A DNA stretch of 64,000 nucleotides, from the NCBI GenBank assembly GCA_028554795.2, contig CM068835.1:35482401-35546400 (forward strand), given 5' to 3'. The notes beneath the pieces were generated by a model. It saw only the letters and a program-made list of their open reading frames with translations, was not told the origin of the DNA and searched no databases. The DNA is from Sinohyriopsis cumingii (taxonomy: Eukaryota; Mollusca; Bivalvia; Unionida; Unionidae). Each line of letters starts with the position of its first letter. Positions within the stretch are counted from its first letter, which is position 1. Shown here in pieces: positions 22,738-35,049 of the stretch. The translations under genes were made by a program, and so were the position numbers.

Positions 22738-23485
22738 TAGTCGTGCAGTTTAAGATGTATTCCCTGGTATTTATGTGTTTGGGTGCTGTGTCTTACTCCC
22801 TAAATAACAGCCTTGTTAAGTGTGTTCCCAAGTCGACTGACCGGAAAACAAGAGGTCAAATTTTCAGGAATATCTCACACACCTGGCAGCCCATATTGAC
22901 AATTTTCCAGTAATTTAAATCTAACTGATATACTTACTTTTCTGTTTTTGTCTAGATGGAATCAAACCTGCCAATAGTGAATAGATGCATTTTCTTGTTA
23001 TGTTGACGTACATTTCATTTGGTTGGAATGTGATGGAAGCTAAGAATGCTGAAATTGGATTAAGTTGAAATATGTTTCTTTATAGAAACAAAGAAAAATA
23101 TACATGTACTAATATTGAACAAAGTGTTTAGATAGCTTTATTTCATTCAAGATATTTATCATCCTTTCAACCAATTTCGGCATTCCTGGCTTCCATCACA
23201 ATTCAACCAGCTGAAATGTAGGTCAGTATAACTTGTGTGAGAAATTGAATTTATTAGAAGAAAAGACACCAGAGTAAGTTAAGTCTGCATAAATTATCAT
23301 GATTTTGTTTTGTGGAAAAGCACTGATATATGCTGCCAAGCACGCAAGATATTCATGAAAATTTGGTTTCTTGTTCTGATGTCACTAGACAATTGGAATA
23401 TGCTATACAAGGCTGTTATTTAAGCAGTAAGACATAGCATGCAAAGATGTAAATATCATTTGATATGTCTTTCATTATAGAACTA
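22738..23485. mobile_element. Foldback element F1, copy 3 (most diverged)
   Basis: Ends TAGTCGTGCAGTTTAAGATG and the right-hand mirror TCTTTCATTATAGAACTA are degenerate. The inner block GTGCTGTGTCTTACTCCCTA and the order of blocks match copies 1 and 2. Flanks TTTCCTCTT (22729-22737) and TTTTCTCTT (23486-23494) match at 8 of 9 positions. The AAGATTGGTTGAAA-type centre is rearranged. Confidence 0.78.
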
Positions 23486-23582
23486 TTTTCTCTTCAGCAA
23501 AAGGGAATTTTCAGACATGTCCAAAATGAAAACATTTTTTATTATACCCTGAACTAAAATAATTTGGTGATTTTTTATTGTT

Positions 23583-23915
23583 TTGGTGGCTTAAGTGGTT
23601 AGAATATCCGTCTCGGATGCATGAGGTCAGGGTTTAAATCCAGGCCAAGTAGAAATAAAGATTGATAAAATTGATACTAGCAGATGCCGTCGCTTGGCAC
23701 TCAGCATTAGATTAGTTTTATGACTGTTTGGCTTGGTGTCATGATAATGTGACTGGGTGATACATGATGCTAAATGTCTGCGGCATGATATCCGAATGCT
23801 AGACGTTGCTATTAACTCATCACTTTTAACTGCCAAACTTCAGAAATTGTAGCATTATAACTGACATTGTTAAAGCTATGTTAAAAATTAAAATCACACA
23901 CTCATACTGTGACTT
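23583..23915 (+). mobile_element. tRNA-derived SINE, family 2 (old copy)
   Basis: The head TGGTGGCTTAAGTGGTTAG and a decayed B box (GGGTTTAAATC) lead into the internal domain shared with the copy at 35.1 kb, for example TGGCTTGGTGTCATGATAAT and ATGTCTGCGGCATG. It ends in AAATCACACACTC. There is no clear target duplication. Confidence 0.78.
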
Positions 23916-25010
23916 CATATGTGTTGCACAAGTAAATGAAATAAGGGGCTGGAAAATTTTGATCCACATTCAATAATCTCAGGGTACTGACTAATTGAAC
24001 TGTTAGAAATATTTTTAAAAAAACATCTCACCTGACTATACATCTGATGTTTGAGACTTTAACATCTGTTTATAATTAGCACACAAATTTGATCTTAGTT
24101 CCATAACAGATTTTCGTTCATTTTCCAATCAGCAAAATACCAGGTGACAGCCATTATTTTTAAAGGAAGGTATCTATGTTGGATCAGAAAGTGAAATAAC
24201 AAGATAATGGATCATTTCCTTGGTTTCTAAACTACTTTTTTAATTTTTCAATGAAACAAGTGGATTTTCCATCATCAGCTACTTTGTATGAAGTAGACTT
24301 TTGTTTCTGTTCATGAGTAAGCATGATCCTGTATCTTGGTTCTGGAATCGGGTGACACCTGCACCTAAGTATCAAATCTCAACAGTAAGAGGATATTTCA
24401 TCTTTCTCAAAACTTTGTATTGTTGATGGTGCTATCTGTGACGAAGGAATGGATTGGCAGTTGAATGGGTAGAAACCTGATTTGCAGAATGCACAACAAA
24501 TATTTACAGGTTTTAGAATTTGAACATATTGTATTGCTGTCAGGCGTGTGACCTTCTATCTAGTTATAGTTATGTTTGAATTTTTCTGTTGAGTGGCAGT
24601 TGTTGTAGTTAAACACTGTCAACATATAAGGGTTCAGTGAGATGGCTTGTATATGGAGGAAGCACAAAAAGAACTATGTTCCACTTTCATGCCCATGCAG
24701 TTATTGTTGGAGATGAATAAGATTTATGCCCATCATAAAGTTTCAGAGCTGTAGGCCTGTCTTTTCCTTCAGTGATGGAAGATGGTCCATAATGTAAAAT
24801 AATCCATACAAGAGTTTGACAGTCCTGTTTGTGACATCTTGTCAGCAGATCCAGTCGGAGTCCTCATTGATAAATCATCACTTCATCTTTAGCCAGGAAA
24901 AAACATAAAAAGGAGGCATCTGAATTCCTTTAGTATTAGCTCTCACAATAATGGTAATATTTGCAGATCAAGCAGATGTGATATGTGGGTCCCTGTTATT
25001 TGCACATAAA
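23916..25010. other. No recognised feature
   Basis: AT-rich spacer. The minus strand may hold decayed coding sequence continuous with the ORF at 25014-25277, but it is full of stops. Confidence 0.4.
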
Positions 25011-25013
25011 ATC

Positions 25014-25277
25014 TTACATGTATGTGGTACATTCTCCATGTTGATACCTGTTTACACGTTTTGTTGATGTTTTAGAGCGTGTAGCAGCCCATTTTCTTTC
25101 AGGATTTTGCCCATTATTCTCTAGTACATCTCCAGTTACATCCTTTAATGCACTTTTTCGCTCTATATATGTGTAGCTTCTAGGCTTTAACCATTTTAAG
25201 ATCCCATCATCTCTTCCAAAATCTATATAGCTGATCATCACTAAGGGATTTTTTTTTAAAACTTTACTGTGCTTCAT
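25014..25277 (-). pseudogene. Unrecognised minus-strand ORF, possibly a relic exon
   Basis: About 87 codons with a protein-like composition, including ISYIDFGRDDGILKWLKPRS, YIERKSALKDVTGDVLENNG and a basic KTSTKRVNRY stretch. No ATG-led gene structure was found, and the reading frame on both sides is interrupted by stops. I do not recognise the family. The charged, non-repetitive composition differs from the AT-driven chance ORFs nearby, so a decayed mobile-element or host exon is possible. Confidence 0.3.
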
Positions 25278-26146
25278 AGCAAAATCGGATGGTATATACT
25301 TGACATAGCCATAACTAAATCATTAATGTCATCCATATTCTTGAGGTGGTCAACAAATTGTTAGCTCTACTGGTCAGAGACAGTTTCTTATCACTAATTT
25401 TGCATATGAATTAAAATGCATAATTTCAAAATGACTCCCTGCATGGATGTGGCCACTTAGTATGAAGTGCTGAGATGTGTGCAGGCCATAGGTTGGACAC
25501 ACCTTTTCAAATTGGTCCTAAATGAAAATCGTGCTGCTCGGACATCCATTGCGGCCACCACCATTGCCAAATTGAAAATCTTGTTATTGCTACTCATGAA
25601 AGGATGGTCATATCAACATTGGGTTATCACTAAAATTCTAAGAATAATGTCTAGTTGGTGCTAAATAAAAATGGTACCAATCAGCAGGTAAGGATACAAT
25701 GCTATCTAGTTTACGTATAGCTACGATGTTGTAGCCTCAACTTGATTTGTTGTGGTAGGAGTAGGGGTACTAATATTAGTACTAGTTTATGTAGACCACT
25801 TCATACCAGCATTGAACTTGAATGGTACAGTGAGACATAGTCCAGGCAATAAGGCTGTTAATTTTCCTACACGTTTCATGATGTATTAAATATTGGGCAT
25901 ACGTATCATGATTCATTCACTGTACTCATATTAAGCTTGGAGGGATTTCCCTCCAAAGCCTATTACATGCTTTCTGTTCTTCTTATACTTAGAATAGTAT
26001 TTGTTTATAATGAGAAGGCTCTTTGTATATTAGCTCATTTGGTTGCAAAGAGGCTATCAAGTAGGTGAAAAAGGGACATAACTCAAATTCTTATCCTGCA
26101 AGCAAAGGAATTACCTCCCTTGATATGGTTTGCCTGCTTTTGCACA

Positions 26147-26424
26147 CGGGGTTCATACAGGTCCTGGAATCCTGGAAAAGTTTTGGAATTTAAAATATAA
26201 ATTTCAGCAGCCTTGAAAGTCATGGAATTTCTGACGGTGGAATTTAAAAAATAAATGCTAGTTTCACAGAGCTCTGAGCATAGATTAATAAAAACAAACT
26301 TGTTTTGAACATGATGACTGATTTACTTTACAAGATATTGAGGTCCTTCTGTTTTGTGACATGTCCCTAGAAAAGTTTTGGAAAGGTCATGGAATTTTAG
26401 TTAAGTCTGCAGGAACCCTGTGCA
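26147..26424. repeat. Inverted-end repeat, MITE-like
   Basis: Ends GCACACGGGGTTCATACAG and CTGCAGGAACCCTGTGC are imperfect inverted repeats. The interior repeats GGAAAAGTTTTGGAATTT and GTCATGGAATTT motifs. A looser relative lies near 30540-30660. No target duplication was identified. Confidence 0.5.
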
Positions 26425-27199
26425 TAGTACTTAAACCAATGCAGAATCATTTCAGTAGAAAATGCTCATAAATGGCTATTCTCAAAATATTCTGACAAAT
26501 ATTTTGAAATTTGTTTTACCAATTTTCTATAAAGAAATAAACAGAACTGGAAACTTTAAGAAAACTTCATGTGCTGAGAGAGATACTGGTATCAGAGGGC
26601 CATGATTATCAAAATCTTGTAGTCTGTGTTCATTCAGTATATCTTGATTCATGTACCAATATCACCAAAACCTGTCAGACTTTTTATATTCTCAACACTC
26701 TGATTTTTCAGTATCATAGAGAAAGGAGAAGAACACTGTACAGAATTAATTGAAGCACACAAAGAATGCATGAGAAAACTTGGTTTTAAAATATGACATG
26801 GGCATATATATATATATGTATATAAGGTAAGTTCATGACAAGTTTGATAATACTATATATATATGTGAAGATGCAATGATGCAGAAAATCAATGCCTAAT
26901 GTAATGAAAATAAAGATATGTAAAAGAGAAAGAAAAACCAAATAGAATTGTAAATAATCCATAGGAGCTACAATTTGTTGAATCTGTATTACTCAAGGAA
27001 GAATGTGAACAACATGTATGAAAAAATGTTCATAATTAAAAACTGAACTTGAAATTTTACAGGATTCATGAAGTCTCTAAGCTTGAAAATCTGTTCCACA
27101 TTAAGCTGAAATGGCCACTGTATACATAATGTGCAGTTGATTTTGATGACTGTTTCAGTTGTTATTCTTATAATTACAGATAGTTTTAAAAATAATAAT
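26425..27199. other. No recognised gene; AT microsatellites
   Basis: It contains (AT)n runs near 26803-26823 and 26852-26864. The small ORF near 26571-26753 shows no recognisable domain. Confidence 0.5.
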
Positions 27200-27200
27200 A

Positions 27201-27450
27201 GGGGCCCCATGTGGCCAAGTGATCTGAAGTGTTCATCTTTACAGTTCACTGCCATCTCACCCGTGTCCACGTGGGTTCAAGTCTTGGGCTCAACCATTGT
27301 GGGTATGTGAGAAAGCTTGCCTGTAGCTTCCCATGGGTTGATGGTTCATATCTGGATTTTCCCATGTATTTTCTCTACCATTTATAGTGGCCGCCATGTT
27401 AAGTCCATCATGTGCTGGAAAATGGCATTAAAACCACAAGAAGCACAACA
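27201..27450 (+). mobile_element. tRNA-derived SINE, family 1 (diverged)
   Basis: The head GGGGCCCCATGTGGCCAAG, the B box GGGTTCAAGTC and a GAGAAAGCTTGCCTGTAGCTT body are present. The 3' end has decayed to AAGAAGCACAACAC. AATAATA-type flanks may be a target duplication. Confidence 0.85.
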
Positions 27451-28158
27451 CATGTAATAATACATCTAAAGTAATAAATAGCGCTTCATTTAACAGTTGT
27501 TTACAAATAGTGTTAACACACAGGAAGAGCACATATGAGCAGTTTCTGGCATTTTGAACTTGTTTTCAGGGTCACATGGTGTGATTTTCATCTCCCTGCT
27601 TCTTTCAGAGCTATTGTAAAAAATATGCATTATTGTTTAATGTCTGTTGTTACTTGTTATCTTCTGTTATGGGGTATTCATTATAATATTCTGGTAAATG
27701 TTTTTTCACAGCCTAAAAAATGTGTTTTTCATGTGTTGCTGTCAAAGACATACTTATTAACCAATTTTGTCTATTATGATTTTTTTTTTGGGACAAGTAA
27801 ATTGAGAGGTTTATTATCGACAGTATATCCAGTGGTTCTCTTTTGTATATTTGAAATTGTTCATATTCAGAAGAATCCAATAATTGTCATGAATTTTTAA
27901 TATCTGATTGCCAAATTAATATTCACTTAAGTTCCAAGTCTGAGTGTAAGACTTTAATGGTCGTGATTGCTTTCAGAATCTCAAGTCCTTAGCTCTTATG
28001 TTTTAACATTAGGGTGAGTCATATTCAATTCAGTTTGTTCTGAAAATAAGTGCATCTCTAACAGGCACTGACAGATGTACATGCTCTGGTGACCTTTGAA
28101 TTTCCAGTCCACTTATTTGTAATATTCAGTCAAATAAAGGATTGCATTTTGTGTTAGG

Positions 28159-28536
28159 ATGAGGTTTTGGAAAGGATTTGTTCAGATGACATTTGTCTTT
28201 TTCATCTTTGTGACAGCTGTACTCTTATTGGTGAATTGACAGGTCAACAGTACATGACACCAAATTGGCATTTATCAGATCTCCATGAAATCATAGATCT
28301 CAAGTGGTATTTAGTTTGTTGTCTTCCTATATCTCATCTTGTCCATGTGTAGAACTTCCATTTTGCAAAATGTATTATGTGGATGTCCCAAGCATTGCCC
28401 AAATACTCCTACATCCACTGCTGCTTTCTTACAGGGTTGGACCTTCTTTGTTGATGCTGAGACCAGAAGGATTGGGGGAGAAAAGCAGTCCCGGATGTTA
28501 TACTGGAGAAACATGGTTCTGTACAAATGCAAATGA
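28159..28536 (+). CDS. Putative two-exon membrane microprotein (57 aa)
   Basis: Exon 1 (28159-28230) starts MRFWKGFVQMTF and continues with a hydrophobic segment to VLLL, then a GTGAAT donor. After a 204-bp intron ending CTTTCTTACAG, exon 2 (28435-28536) continues in phase 0 as GWTFFVDAETRR, EKQSRMLYWRNMVLYKCK, then TGA. An ATTAAA hexamer lies at 28587-28592. The layout is an N-terminal membrane anchor plus a basic tail. Length, topology and a VLL-GW turn loosely recall vertebrate mitoregulin, but the resemblance is weak and may be chance. An upstream in-frame stop and a preceding TTAG fit a spliced 5' UTR. An alternative is that exon 2 is read in another frame (GCYTGETWFCTNANDDRC) and continues past a GTAAATG donor at 28570. 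Without transcripts this is tentative. Confidence 0.35.
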
Positions 28537-28768
28537 TGACCGCTGTCATAGAAGGATGTGTGCTTCGTAAATGATGATTGTAATTTATTAAATATATCAG
28601 ATCTTTTTGATAAATTTTTACTTTTATAGTGACTTTTTATCTTTATTTGTTTCATTGGGCATAGGGTTAATGAAATTTTATTTAAGACAGAATTTAGCTT
28701 ACAATAATGTAAATTCTGCATAATAATTGGTACCTGTTTTTTAATGACTGCCAAAACAATGAGCTTAA

Positions 28769-29341
28769 CTCATTAATCCCTGGAGGTTTTTGCCGTTTTT
28801 GCCTGAAATGCGAGTAGGAAACACATTTTTGGGGCTGTTTCTGAATACATCCTAATACATCGACTTCCAAGCGATTTTCCATTAGCTAATGCCTAGTTGT
28901 GTTAGAAACATTGTTTTCCATTGGTTATTTTGCTTGCACATGAGCAGAAGGGTAAAAGTTGGAGTTTTTTTTTTTTTGCTTAACGGACCCATCATTTTCG
29001 GATCGAGACCACTCTTTATTACAAAGGCCCACCTTATCCTACGTTTTGCAAAGGTTCACCTATCTGTGTGCTGTTCAGACCGGTTTGTCTAAAATCTGGA
29101 CACAAAATCAAATTCCAACTACAGTCAAATTTTGGGTGGAAAAAAATGGGTCCAAAAAATTAGGTTTTTCCCTCTGTATTTTGTAGTGCAGCTAATTATT
29201 TAGTATCATTGTAGAACTACATCTGTCTACCTTTCTATAATACCACCCACTTTAGTGTATCATACATGACCTTGACACTACTGAGCCCTGCAGTAGGCTA
29301 CTACCTCCTGCCATGTAAATGCGGAACCAGGGATTAATGAG
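28769..29341. mobile_element. TTAA-flanked MITE
   Basis: Perfect 15-bp inverted ends CTCATTAATCCCTGG and CCAGGGATTAATGAG are bounded on both sides by TTAA (28765-28768 and 29342-29345), so the mirror extends 19 bp. Length is 573 bp. No transposase is encoded. TTAA targets are typical of piggyBac and Kolobok DNA transposons; the TIR start does not settle which. Confidence 0.8.
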
Positions 29342-29349
29342 TTAATAAG

Positions 29350-30780
29350 ACATGATGGCCATCCATCTGCCAATTTACTATCTGCACAAATACAGACTAT
29401 CTACAGTTACCAAACTGACTGAAAGAAGAAAAGGGTTAGTTCTGCAACACATTTTTACATCACAGACCAAGAACATGGCTTACATAGTTTTGTTGATGAA
29501 AAAATTCATTTTGAATTTAAAGGCTTATGTTATTTGCATTGTTACTGTAGGTAGAAAGGTGGTTTCGGCGCAGAACAAAATAACTGAGACAAGTAATGTA
29601 CTTGGGGTGTGAAACTGATTTGCAATTCACTGTACTCTTGTCAAAATAGTAATGGATTTATGTGCTTCTTATTCATATGCACAGTGGAATGAGACCATGA
29701 TATAATTACTTTTTACTGGTTCAACATTAATTGATAACAAGAAGGTGACTTGCTATAAAAAAAAAAGATAGTAAGTGGGAAAATTTAGAATATCACTCAA
29801 GTGAATGGTCTTACTTAACATTTAATAAGAAACAGTATGATCAGTTGTCAGTTTTTGTTGTGAAATTTTTGTTTCCTCCTGCGAGTTAGATTGTACCAGA
29901 AGTGCCTTCCAGTATAGCATTAGAGGCATCTTATGTTGGAAGCATTTTTGACTTTGGTTGTATCTTGTGAAGATTAAAAGAAAGTTAGCTTGATATAATT
30001 AAAAATGACTTTGTATTGTTAGGATCCTTATTTGCCTTTATCTTTGTGTTGCATGTCTTCTTTTGGGTGTTTACACTTACCTGGCACTATATAACCTAAT
30101 GCGTACATGCATTCCTTTAGACATATATTTTCCCTGCAAAAATACAAGACTGCCCATATATGGCTATTTTCCGTATATGGTCATTTTCATGTATGCTTTG
30201 ATTCTACAGTGTTTATTGTACTGTCTGTTTAGTATTATTAGTAGACTTATCAGTTTTAGTGGATTCAGTCATTGGTAAAATTTATAGATTTAGAAATTTA
30301 TTGAAAAGTGATATTTCTGTGGAGACATTTGTTCCAGTGTGTATCCTCAAATTTATATGTACATGGGGAAAAAATGACAATTGTTGCAAAACCACAAATA
30401 TTGATAAAAGCACAGTATTTTGTCAACATTCATTTGGCACTACATTACAGTTGAATTAATCATTGACACATTTCTTTGGAATTGCCCGTTAATTGGGTGA
30501 TTTTGTCTTATTCATAACAGCAGTAGACTCCATGGTGTGCACAACCTTGAAAATGTCTTGAATTTTATGGGTAACCTTAAAACTTCCTTAAATTCCACCC
30601 AGACTTGAATTTTTTAAAATGGCTTTTAAAAGCCCTTGAATTTCACATGAACAGAGCTTCCTTACCAAAAATTATGTTTGAAGTAGTTTACATTTTTTTA
30701 AAACTCAGTAAATAAAGAAATAATCTATACCAGTGCTCAAAGTACTAGCATTACATATTTATCACTATATCTACTATAAA
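29350..30780. other. No recognised gene
   Basis: AT-rich spacer. Short ORFs near 29352-29612 and 30063-30459 lack recognisable domains. Near 30540-30660 a CTTGAATTTT-rich stretch resembles the inverted-end repeat at 26.15 kb. Confidence 0.45.
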
Positions 30781-30906
30781 TTGGATCTTATGGTATAGAT
30801 ATCCAATCACTGTTTCTGTTACTTGGATCTTTTGGTATAGATATCCAATCACTGTTTCTGTTACTTGGATCTTTTGGTATAGATATCCAATCACTGTTTC
30901 TGTTAC
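30781..30906. repeat. 42-bp tandem repeat, three copies
   Basis: Units start TTGGATCTTWTGGTATAGAT and end CACTGTTTCTGTTAC. They are almost identical. Because 42 is a multiple of three, the minus-strand ORF shows a repeated ETVIGYLYQKIQVT peptide, which I regard as an artefact. Confidence 0.93.
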
Positions 30907-31807
30907 TTTTTCTAAGCAGCAGAGTGATGATATATTTAGTTGTGAAATAGACAGAAAAGACGATTTTCTAGTTACCAATACAAATGTTCTGATTGGTTAA
31001 GGCAAAATAAAATAGATTCTGACATGATGGAAAAGGCAGAGGGATTTCCCAGTTAACAATACAAATAGCCGACATGCATGAATGAGAATTATCCTGCTTA
31101 ATCATGCCTGGAAAGTGTTTGTGCAATGGGAAGTGGTTGTCTGACTATTTGGGTCAGAGAAACAAAGGGTGATGGGTACAAGGCATACTGTGCATATTTG
31201 TCATAAGAATGTAGAGCTTTGGAAAATGGGTGAAATTGCTTTCAGTAAGTGAGATGCACAAAACACTGCAGCATTTGGAATAAAATGCCTTCAGAAATTT
31301 CTTCATTGTGAGAAACAAATCCTGTTGGATACCAGCGGAAATGGTAAGTTCGAATATGGCTTAGTGTAAAATGTAAACAATACAGCAGCAATTTCATTAC
31401 TCTTGTGTACATTTAACTCCATCTCCTCCACCAGACACCCCTTTTACCTCTTCCAGCATCATACAAAGTAATGCTGTCTTGGTTGAAAAAAGGATGTGCT
31501 GAAATCTGAAATTTTGTTGACAGTACAAACTATTATAATGCTGGTTATGTTTCCTGATAGCAAGATTGCTAACTGATGTATATGTTGGAAGTGAAAGACT
31601 TTTTATTTATATATTTTGCAGTGTCAAAAAATACAGAAACGCATTGGTAAATGGTAAGAATAATAGGTTCAATGGGGTCTCAAAATGGGTGACGAGTCCA
31701 AAAGCCCTAAAAAGTCTTTAAATTTCAGTTTGAAATTTCTGTATGAACTATGTAATGATACCCCAAAATTATAGCAAACTGATTTACCATGAATTTAGTT
31801 TTGTTGA

Positions 31808-31900
31808 GCCCACATTAGTGGCAATTGTGCTATTGCAGTCACATTAGTGGTAAGTGTGCTATTGCAGTCACATTAGTGGTAAGTGTGCTATTGCAGTCAC
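31808..31900. repeat. 29-bp tandem repeat, about three copies
   Basis: Units of the form CACATTAGTGGTAAGTGTGC followed by TATTGCAGT are repeated head to tail with one or two substitutions. Confidence 0.9.
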
Positions 31901-31904
31901 ATTT

Positions 31905-32910
31905 CCACCTTTCTTGTCATTATCGGCAGTATAGATTTTCAGGCAATGCTTTGATAGTAGACATGGTGTTCAGGTCCTGGCCTCCTTTTTTCTGTGGAAA
32001 GCACGTTTTTAACATGCCTAGTTTAATATATATGTATCATATCTGGTTCTTGTGTCAACAGTAGTTAATGTTTTGGTTCAAATTTTTTGTTATGGAAATA
32101 AGCAGAGTCCAACAAATTTCAGAATTTAATAGTAACCCAATAGGCTTCTAGGAATAGAATTACCTCCCCTTGATCATTGCTTGTCACTGCATATGCCTGC
32201 CATTAAGGTACTGATGTATATAGTGCCTGACATGAGAAAGACAATAGAAAGAGAACACTTGAAAAAACTCAATATTTCTTGATTTTAAAGAAAAACTTTA
32301 TTTACATAAAGTTCTGATTTTGTACTGTCGAGCACATCTTGTAGGAAAATGTAAAAGTAACTCCCTTTAATTGATATGAGCAAATCTCCATGTTTTAATA
32401 CTTGATGGTTTCAGTTTTTACTATCTTCATATGCTGCTAAGCAGTTACTTTCTGCCATGTGTTTAAAATTGGAAAAACTAATAGATTGTACTATATTGGC
32501 CAGATTTCTTAAATCTTTCATGCAAGTAATTGAGAGAAATTGATATATATAATAATCTTTATGATTAGTTATGCAATATCTAAATTTGATGAAAAAGGTC
32601 ATGCAGATGATGCAGTTGCAGATGTTTTTCATCCTCATCTTTTATCATGCTTTTAAACTTCTTATTGTAATGAACATCATTATGCAGTAAATGGCATTGT
32701 TTATATTGAAAAGAAAAAAATGTCTCAAATAATATGAATGAAACAAAGCCTACAAAAGTATGACCTATTCTTGATGGCTTAATTCATAATGCAACATTTG
32801 TTAATATAGATTTACTTGGTGGATAATTTGATCAAATTACCTGAATTTAAAATTTGGCAACATGTATGTTGTGTGTTTAATGGTACATTAGCACAATCCA
32901 GGCATTACAA
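31905..32910. other. No recognised feature
   Basis: AT-rich spacer. The ORFs on either strand are short and have no recognisable domain. Confidence 0.5.
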
Positions 32911-32912
32911 TT

Positions 32913-33168
32913 TGGGGGGTGGGGGCAGAGTTGTCTAAAGCTCTCACCGATATGGATCACTGCCATCTCACCTTTGTGTGGGTTCGAGTCTCGGGTTTGG
33001 CCAATGTGGATATGTGAGAAAGCTTGCTGGTAGCTTCTTGTGGGTTGGTGGTTCTTTCCAGGGTTTTCCCAGGTTTCTTCCTCCACCATTAATATTGGCT
33101 GCCATGTATAGCTTAGCTTGTACTGAAAAATGGCATTAAACCCTACAACAACAACAACAACAACAACA
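32913..33168 (+). mobile_element. tRNA-derived SINE, family 1 (head decayed)
   Basis: The first 40 bases are degenerate and G-rich. From ATGGATCACTGCCATCTCAC onward it matches the family, with B box GGGTTCGAGTC and a long (ACA)n tail. ACAATT occurs at both borders. Confidence 0.86.
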
Positions 33169-35049
33169 ATTCTTAGGAAGTTACATATCTCAAAAAAGGT
33201 ACACAGAACAAGGATAAAGCCAAAATGTGGCCAGAATCTTTAAATAAAAATCCAAGAATTCCAAGACCTTGGCTAGAACACTATTATAGGACATATTCCA
33301 GGGCAATAGGATTCCTTTGTTAGTTTTCTCTATGAAGTGCAGTAAGGTGCATTGAACTTGTTCTACATCACTGAGCCAGCAGGGGGATAACACAAGCTAT
33401 TGAGGATTAAAAGAATCTTCCCTAGAAATAGTGCCTCAAGATCAAGAAAGAAAAATCCAAATGAAATTATACAGAAAAAAACCAACAAGCTTAGTAAAAT
33501 TCAAGAAATACCAAATGAAATTTTAAAAGAACTTAATGTTCAAAATGTCCTTCAATGAATTCACACCAATCCCAAAAGAGAGTCAGTCCAAAGGTCAATG
33601 AGCACTTTGTAATTTGGATTTCAGTGAATAATTTAAATAGATTCCTCGCAATAAATCCAAACACAACTGAAGTTTAAGGATTGAATTATGTTTACTTAGG
33701 ATTCGTATTTTAAAAAACTAAGATAAGACAACCAGGATTTGGTCATTTTCCCAACAGATTAATAAACAAGTTTACTTAAAGAAAATTATACATTTCAATT
33801 TAAATTATTGGACCTTGAACCATACATCAGTAAACAAACTATTTATAACTTGCGAACAAGACCAAAAGCAGGTACACCTTATAGAACCTTCAAAAGTCAA
33901 AAAGCCATGTCAGCATGTTTACATAATCTTAAAGTACAGTCAAATGGACAAAAGTTCTGCTTGTACAAATAATTCTTGCAAACTATGATCATGGACAAAA
34001 GTTAAACCCCCCCACACACATATGAGCAAAACAAGTTTTTCTTATTGAATCAGTACTCTACCAACCCCTACATCACTTGCATCAACATGCATTTTCAATG
34101 ATTTGTTGAAATTTGGAGTTGAAAGGACTGGTGCACTTTATATTGATAAGTCCATCTTGAGTTGCAACTGTCAAAATTTATTTTGCTCTTTTTGCGAGTG
34201 GAATTTGCGAAAAATCCTTTCAAAACTTCAGACTTGGTATATTTTGCATTCATTGCTTCTTGGCTCAGAATTAATCTGTTTTGGCGACAATGTTCACTTT
34301 TCTATAGTCGGTACACATTCGGAAAGTATTACCTGGTTTTAGCACAAAAATATATGGTTTACTCGATTTACTATTGCTTGGTTCAAAATCCTTCAGCAGC
34401 AAATATCAAATTTCCTTTTTCAAACATTCCTGCTTGATAGGATTCATTCTGTAAGGTTGCTGTTTCACTGGTGTAGAATCTACAATTTCTGTGTCATTTG
34501 TTCTTGTTGGAATATTTGGAAATGAGTGCTCATATTCACACAATAGTTGTTTTAATCTTCTTATTGTGGCTGTTGATATTTTAATATTTCTGAAATCCGA
34601 AGATTGGTTAAACCAGAGTCACGACAGTCAGATTTCATGCCATCGTTTAAATCATTAGTGTGGGACAGGTACATATAAATTTATTGAATAATTAACAGGG
34701 CTATTTCAATCAAGATACTCCTTGAACATACTTACATGGCAAAGTTGTTTATGTTTCCTCCTCCCAGGAGTTTTAATGAGTGACTTACTTTTCAACCGAA
34801 CAAGGACTGTACTTCTAAATCATTAGAGGACATTGAGGTATGGGGCAGAGAGCCATGCCTTTATCACCAGGCTGAAAACACATTTATTTTGTCTTTCTGT
34901 CAACTTCATTGCTGACTGAGTAGGGTGAAGATTAGTTCTTGCCTCTTCACAATCATTTGACAACTAACATTTCAAATCAGAGACATAAGAATATTAATCT
35001 GTAAATCTTAGGTTGAAAAAGGTTTCTCCTCCAATAGGTTAAGTGGTCT

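Noticed and set aside
18921-23485. Foldback elements as hAT MITEs mobilised by the adjacent hAT relic
   Set aside because: Flanking duplications are 9 bp, not 8, and the TAGT ends do not look like usual hAT termini. Adjacency alone is not enough.
30751-30978. 75-codon ORF with a repeated ETVIGYLYQKIQ peptide
   Set aside because: It is explained by the 42-bp tandem repeat, a multiple of three, with no further coding evidence.
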